Below are positions 60,053-64,000 of a DNA stretch of 64,000 nt, piece after piece (the stretch's first letter is position 1; every line of letters begins with the position of its first letter). The stretch is taken from contig JAPVLO010000153.1 of NCBI GenBank assembly GCA_027257055.1, positions 2,976,001-3,040,000 on the forward strand, read 5' to 3'. The stretch is from Cephalopachus bancanus (Eukaryota; Chordata; Mammalia; Primates; Tarsiidae). The position numbers and the translations under genes were made by a program. The notes beneath the pieces are model-generated. The model was not told the DNA's origin and searched no databases. It saw only the letters and a program-made list of their open reading frames with translations.

Positions 60053-60590
60053 TGTGTTATGCCAACTTAGGTAACAAAAGAATGTTGCAAAACATAACAG
60101 AGAATCTCAAACTGTCTCTGTTGACAGAAGTATGGTATATAGCCTTAATTAAGGCCAATTATTATGTATGCCTTGACTTCTGGGTAAACTTTGAACATCT
60201 AATAGTCTCAGCTCCCCCTGACCCCTATGTTTCCACTGAAGAGATTCACTGGCCAACACATCCTCTTTATCAAAAGGATGAGGCATAGTGCCTGCTTATT
60301 CCTCAGTACTAGGCTTCAGCTCCCCTGGAAGTCTGTTGAATTTTTCAAACAAACCAATTACATCCACCCATAAGAACAAGTGCTCACCCCACCACTGGTT
60401 ACTACAAAGTTTGCCTCTCACAGATCCTGTTTGTTCACTCTGTTCCCGCATAAAACTTCCGTGTGGTCTTACATGGCATGTTATATACTCTTTTCTTGGG
60501 CTGTGAATATATGTGACTAATAAACTGCAGTTTTGTTCATCTGTTAAACCCTTAATTCTACTCAGATGTGTGAAAGTAGTAAGAGGAGAG
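60053..60590 (+). mobile_element. Candidate solo LTR
   Basis: A roughly 0.5-kb block richer in C+T than its surroundings, with gcataaaacttccgtgtgg (TATA-like) near 60449 and AATAAA at 60519-60524 followed by ctgcagttttgttcatctg. This is the layout of an LTR promoter and poly(A) region. Family and exact ends not determined. Confidence 0.45.
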
Positions 60591-60639
60591 AGAATGTCCC
60601 AGAAAAAATATTATCTGGGGTACCCTATAATTGTTTATT

Positions 60640-60647
60640 TTGTGTGT

Positions 60648-60699
<52 letters not shown>
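60640..60699. repeat. (GT)n microsatellite
   Basis: About 58 bases of GT with one GA interruption. Confidence 0.97.
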
Positions 60700-60701
<2 letters not shown>

Positions 60702-62125
60702 CATTAAGATTTCCTAAAACTGTGAAAGAAGCATCTCAAATAATAATAGTAACTTTCGTGGATATTAAATTTGCTTCTGTGGAGACTAGGTTCTGGGCTG
60801 AGAATCTGAAACATTATTTTTTGTTTTTGTCCAGGCCTTGTATTCCTTTCCCAAAAAACAAAAGTAATATTTAAGCCCCCTGTCACTTAAACCAGAAAAG
60901 TGTTACACTTATAGGGAAAACAATACCTGGTGTAGGTGGGACATTACATACATCACTAAAATTGATCCATTGTGGGTATCTGAGCAGATTGCCTCAGGTA
61001 ACATCACATTTTATTCATTTTGTAGCTTTTGATGGTCATATATAAATCCTCTGACTTGTACTTATTGACTCCTCAATGAGTCAAATGAGCATATTATCTC
61101 TACTCAGTTAATACCAAGTGGGTTTTTTAATAGTTTTATTATTTCTGTTTAACTATAAAATTCTTTACTCAAAATGGCCATTGGCTACTTAGTCATTGGC
61201 CTGTCCAAGCATGTGAAATAATCTGGCAAGTGTAGAAGGTACATAACCACAAATTTGTATATTCATAAAATTCACATTTTTATCTAAATTATTCATTTAC
61301 CTAAATAAATAATTCTTATTACATTAGGACAGTGAAAGCTTCTAGTATGAAAGAGAACTATCTGGTCTACTCTCCATGTACATCCAAACCCTCATAGTCC
61401 ATATAAACCAAAGACTACTTCTTTCATATCACACCAAAAGAGTACAAAATTGAATATTTTCCAAGGTTGACAACCAGAATCCTCAGGTTTCAGAGTTCTT
61501 AGGTAAAGTTCAAAGTCATAGGCTCTCAAGAAAGTATCTCTTTTTCAATTCTTGCTGTCTTCAAAACAATTTCATCTTTCTCTACTTTAGCTCATTTTCC
61601 TTAACTATATGGCTCAGACTTTCACAAATTTTGGGAAGTAGTTTTACTTCCAAAAACTTTTTTTTTCCCTAAAGAATTTCTGAGGCTGAAAATACAAAAT
61701 ACAAAAGAGAGGAAGAGAAAATGGATACAGGATAAATACAAATGCATAGTTTTATATATTATCTTACCACACAAGCAAAGAAATGACAATGAAATCAACT
61801 GCCAGCTATACTTCTAATTTTGATCACTTTCTCTTCATTCCATTGGTAAGACAGAGTCAAAAAATATAATGGATATAATGACACTCTGAATAGTGAAGTA
61901 TTCTGTAGATTTGGGTTGTTACTATTGGCTTCAGATCTGTTCTTTTTCAGATGAAGAAACAAAAACTTTGGTTTATTATTCATCCAAAATCAAATTAAAA
62001 GTCTGGGGAAAACATGAGAGAATAGTAATTTTCTACCATCATCCTTCCAGAGAAGCATCAGCTTTGAAAACTACTGATGCATAAGAGTACCACTGTGGGA
62101 ATCTAGGGGTCTAGAAAATAAGTTC
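60700..62125. other. No recognised feature
   Basis: AT-rich, no gene. Includes the second member of the diverged direct repeat near 61194. Confidence 0.45.
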
Positions 62126-62129
62126 CAGC

Positions 62130-63930
62130 ACATCACTGAAGCAAAAAGTCCAAGACTAGGTACATGAAAGAGGGAATAAAGAACAGTTTTACTTTACCTA
62201 TATCACCCTCCTCCAAGGTGACATAACTCAGTGACAAGAGAGACCCACTTGACCCATGATTTTTTCCATAGGATAAGGTGAAAGTACATATAGTAAGTGA
62301 ACACCTGACTTTTCTAGCCATGAGGGATAAAACCCAAGATGCCCAATTCTTTCTCAACTCATCCAGAACACTTAGATAATTGAAACAGATGAGTGGTTGG
62401 AAGAGTCTGAGATCAGGCAAGATGGGCCACATACCCTCATAACTGCTCCACAGAATCCATCAGGAAGCCCACTCCTGAGCTGCTAGAGATGTCTCACCTG
62501 TGAATCCTCACAACTGGACTGCTCAGTGCACCTCATCTTCTCTCCCCAGACTGTTACCCTGAGTGCACCGTCATGAACAGTGAATGCAAATGTCTAGCAC
62601 AGACAACTACCTCAACACTGAGAAACAGTAGAAAGGCATACAAACTGAAGAATTTCAGGGCACTACCCTAGGGAAAACTACTGGAAGGATATCAGCATCC
62701 AGCCTGGCTTCATAGAATTGAAAGAAGGCATGTAATCTCAGCAATTTCCCCCAAGAGGAAACAAGAGGTATGAAGTGGGCATATCCATAAAAAAGGTCTG
62801 AGAAAATCTCAGAATCTCTACATAGGTAAACTAATGAAGGTGTTTCCTTCCCAAAACCAATTAGCAAATACTGGAGGAGGTGACTCCTTCTTCATATGTA
62901 CAGACACAAAGATACAAGAAACGTTTAAAAAATCAAGCAAATATGATACCACCAAAGGAACACAATGTTTCAGTACCTGACCTCCCCTCCAAAATGGGGA
63001 GATCTACACATTGCCTGACAAAGAGTTCAAAACAATTGTTTAGGGAAGCTCAGCAAATTACAACAGAACACACACAGGTAACTTAACAAGATTAGAAAGT
63101 AAAATATTATTAAAATGAGAAGTTAAGTAAAAAAATATAAATCATAAAAAAGAACCAAACAAATTCAGGAGCTGAAGAGCATGATGACTGTAATAAAAAT
63201 TCATTAATAAGCATCTATAGTATTCTTAATCAAAAGAGGAGAGACTCTGTGAACTCAAAAACAGGTCATTTGAAAATATCTAATCAGAGAAGAAAAAGAA
63301 ATGAAAAGGCATAAAGAAAATCTTTGGAATTTATGAGACACAAGCAAGAGAGCTAACTTTTGTATTATGAGATTTTGAGAAGGAGAAGGGAGAGAGAAAG
63401 GAAAAGAAAGCTTATTGGAAACTTTCCAAATCTAGAGATGGATGTAGACATTCATGTACATAAAACTAAAATATTTCCATATAGAGTCAATTTATAGAAA
63501 ACTTCATCTAGACACAATATAATCAAACTTTCAAAATTCAAAGACAAAGAAATTTGATGGCAGCAAGAGAGAAAGAGGGTAATCACTTACAATGGAACCC
63601 CATTAGGCTAATAGCAAATTTTCAACAGAAACCTTGTAGGCCAGGAGAGGCCAGGAAATAGTGAGATAAAATATTCAAAGTGCTCAAAGAGAAAAAAAAC
63701 TGCCCTAGGAATACTTTACCCAACAAAACTGTCCTTCAAAAATGAAAGAGTGATAAAGACTTTAAAACAAACAAAGGCTGAGGGAGATCATCACCACTAT
63801 ACCTACCTTACAAGCAATGCTAACGGAAGTTCTTGAAGCTGAAACTAAAGGATGCTAATTAGTAACATTAAGGTATGTGAAAGTAAATAAGTATACAGTT
63901 AAATTCAGAATACCCAAACACTGTAATAGT
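62130..63930 (+). mobile_element. Old L1 (L1M) 5' UTR and ORF1 region, sense
   Basis: From about 62880 the order gatacaagaaacgtttaaaa, atgataccaccaaaggaaca, ttgcctgacaaagagttcaa, acaggtcatttgaaaatatc, ggccaggagaggccagg, acaaaggctgagggagatca, taaaggatgctaattagtaa follows a mammalian L1 ORF1 region. The upstream part is probably 5' UTR. Frames are broken; the longest open piece is 68 codons (62880-63086). Confidence 0.8.
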
Positions 63931-64000
63931 GGTGTGTAAATCATTTATAGTTATAGTATAAAGGTTAAAAGACAAAAGCAATAAAATAGTTATATAGATA

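Overview
This is non-coding nuclear DNA from a mammal, most likely a strepsirrhine (lemur- or loris-like) primate. The lineage call rests on two repeat types. First, there are many GC-rich Alu elements whose 3' end is the derived form with gccactgcactccagtctgg and gagtgagactccaactc and whose head reads gccgggctcggtggctcagcc in antisense; these differ from anthropoid AluS/AluY. Second, there are several young L1 3' ends sharing a 3' UTR that closes with ctaaccctgaattgtaccc. Diverged AluJ-like copies, MIR, L2, MaLR LTRs, Tigger-type MITEs and MER5A form the older mammalian/primate background. I find no host protein-coding gene, tRNA, rRNA or CRISPR array. The short ORFs are chance ORFs or fragments of transposable elements.

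The only multi-gene unit is a degraded class I (gammaretrovirus-like) endogenous retrovirus at 5771-11033. It has two LTRs, a primer-binding site that matches the 3' end of tRNA-Phe over 18 of 18 bases, a Gag matrix start, two CCHC zinc knuckles, a protease motif, reverse transcriptase, RNase H and a transmembrane-envelope remnant. Most of capsid, the whole integrase and nearly all of the envelope surface subunit are missing, and stops, frameshifts and active-site substitutions disable the rest. It stands out as a GC-rich block in an AT-rich region.

Layout. 1-2.9 kb: old repeats and a diverged Alu. 2.9-4.1 kb: young L1 3' ends. 5.1-5.7 kb: old L1. 5.8-11 kb: the ERV. 11.3-14.1 kb: a MaLR element with a nested LTR-like repeat, a Tigger-type MITE and a (CA)n tract. 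15-31 kb: AT-rich DNA with Alus, LTRs, L1 3' ends, MIR and L2. 31-39.8 kb: mostly unassigned sequence. 39.8-48 kb: three copies of a short, internally deleted mariner element, together with L2, MER5A, old L1, Alus and a (CA)n(CT)n tract. 49-52.4 kb: an Alu, a short poly(A)-tailed retroposon and an identical 282-bp duplication. 52.7-59.3 kb: a deeply nested stack in which an antisense L1 is split by a complete MaLR element (itself carrying a young Alu), an L1 3' end and an AluJ. 60-60.6 kb: a candidate solo LTR. 62.1-63.9 kb: the 5'/ORF1 region of an old L1.

The items most worth following up are the tRNA-Phe ERV with its pol-env fusion-by-deletion, the 282-bp perfect duplication dropped into a TA repeat, the mariner MITE family, and the roughly 70-bp AATAAA-bearing retroposon. 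Repeat family names are recognised by eye from remembered consensus features; no database search was run.
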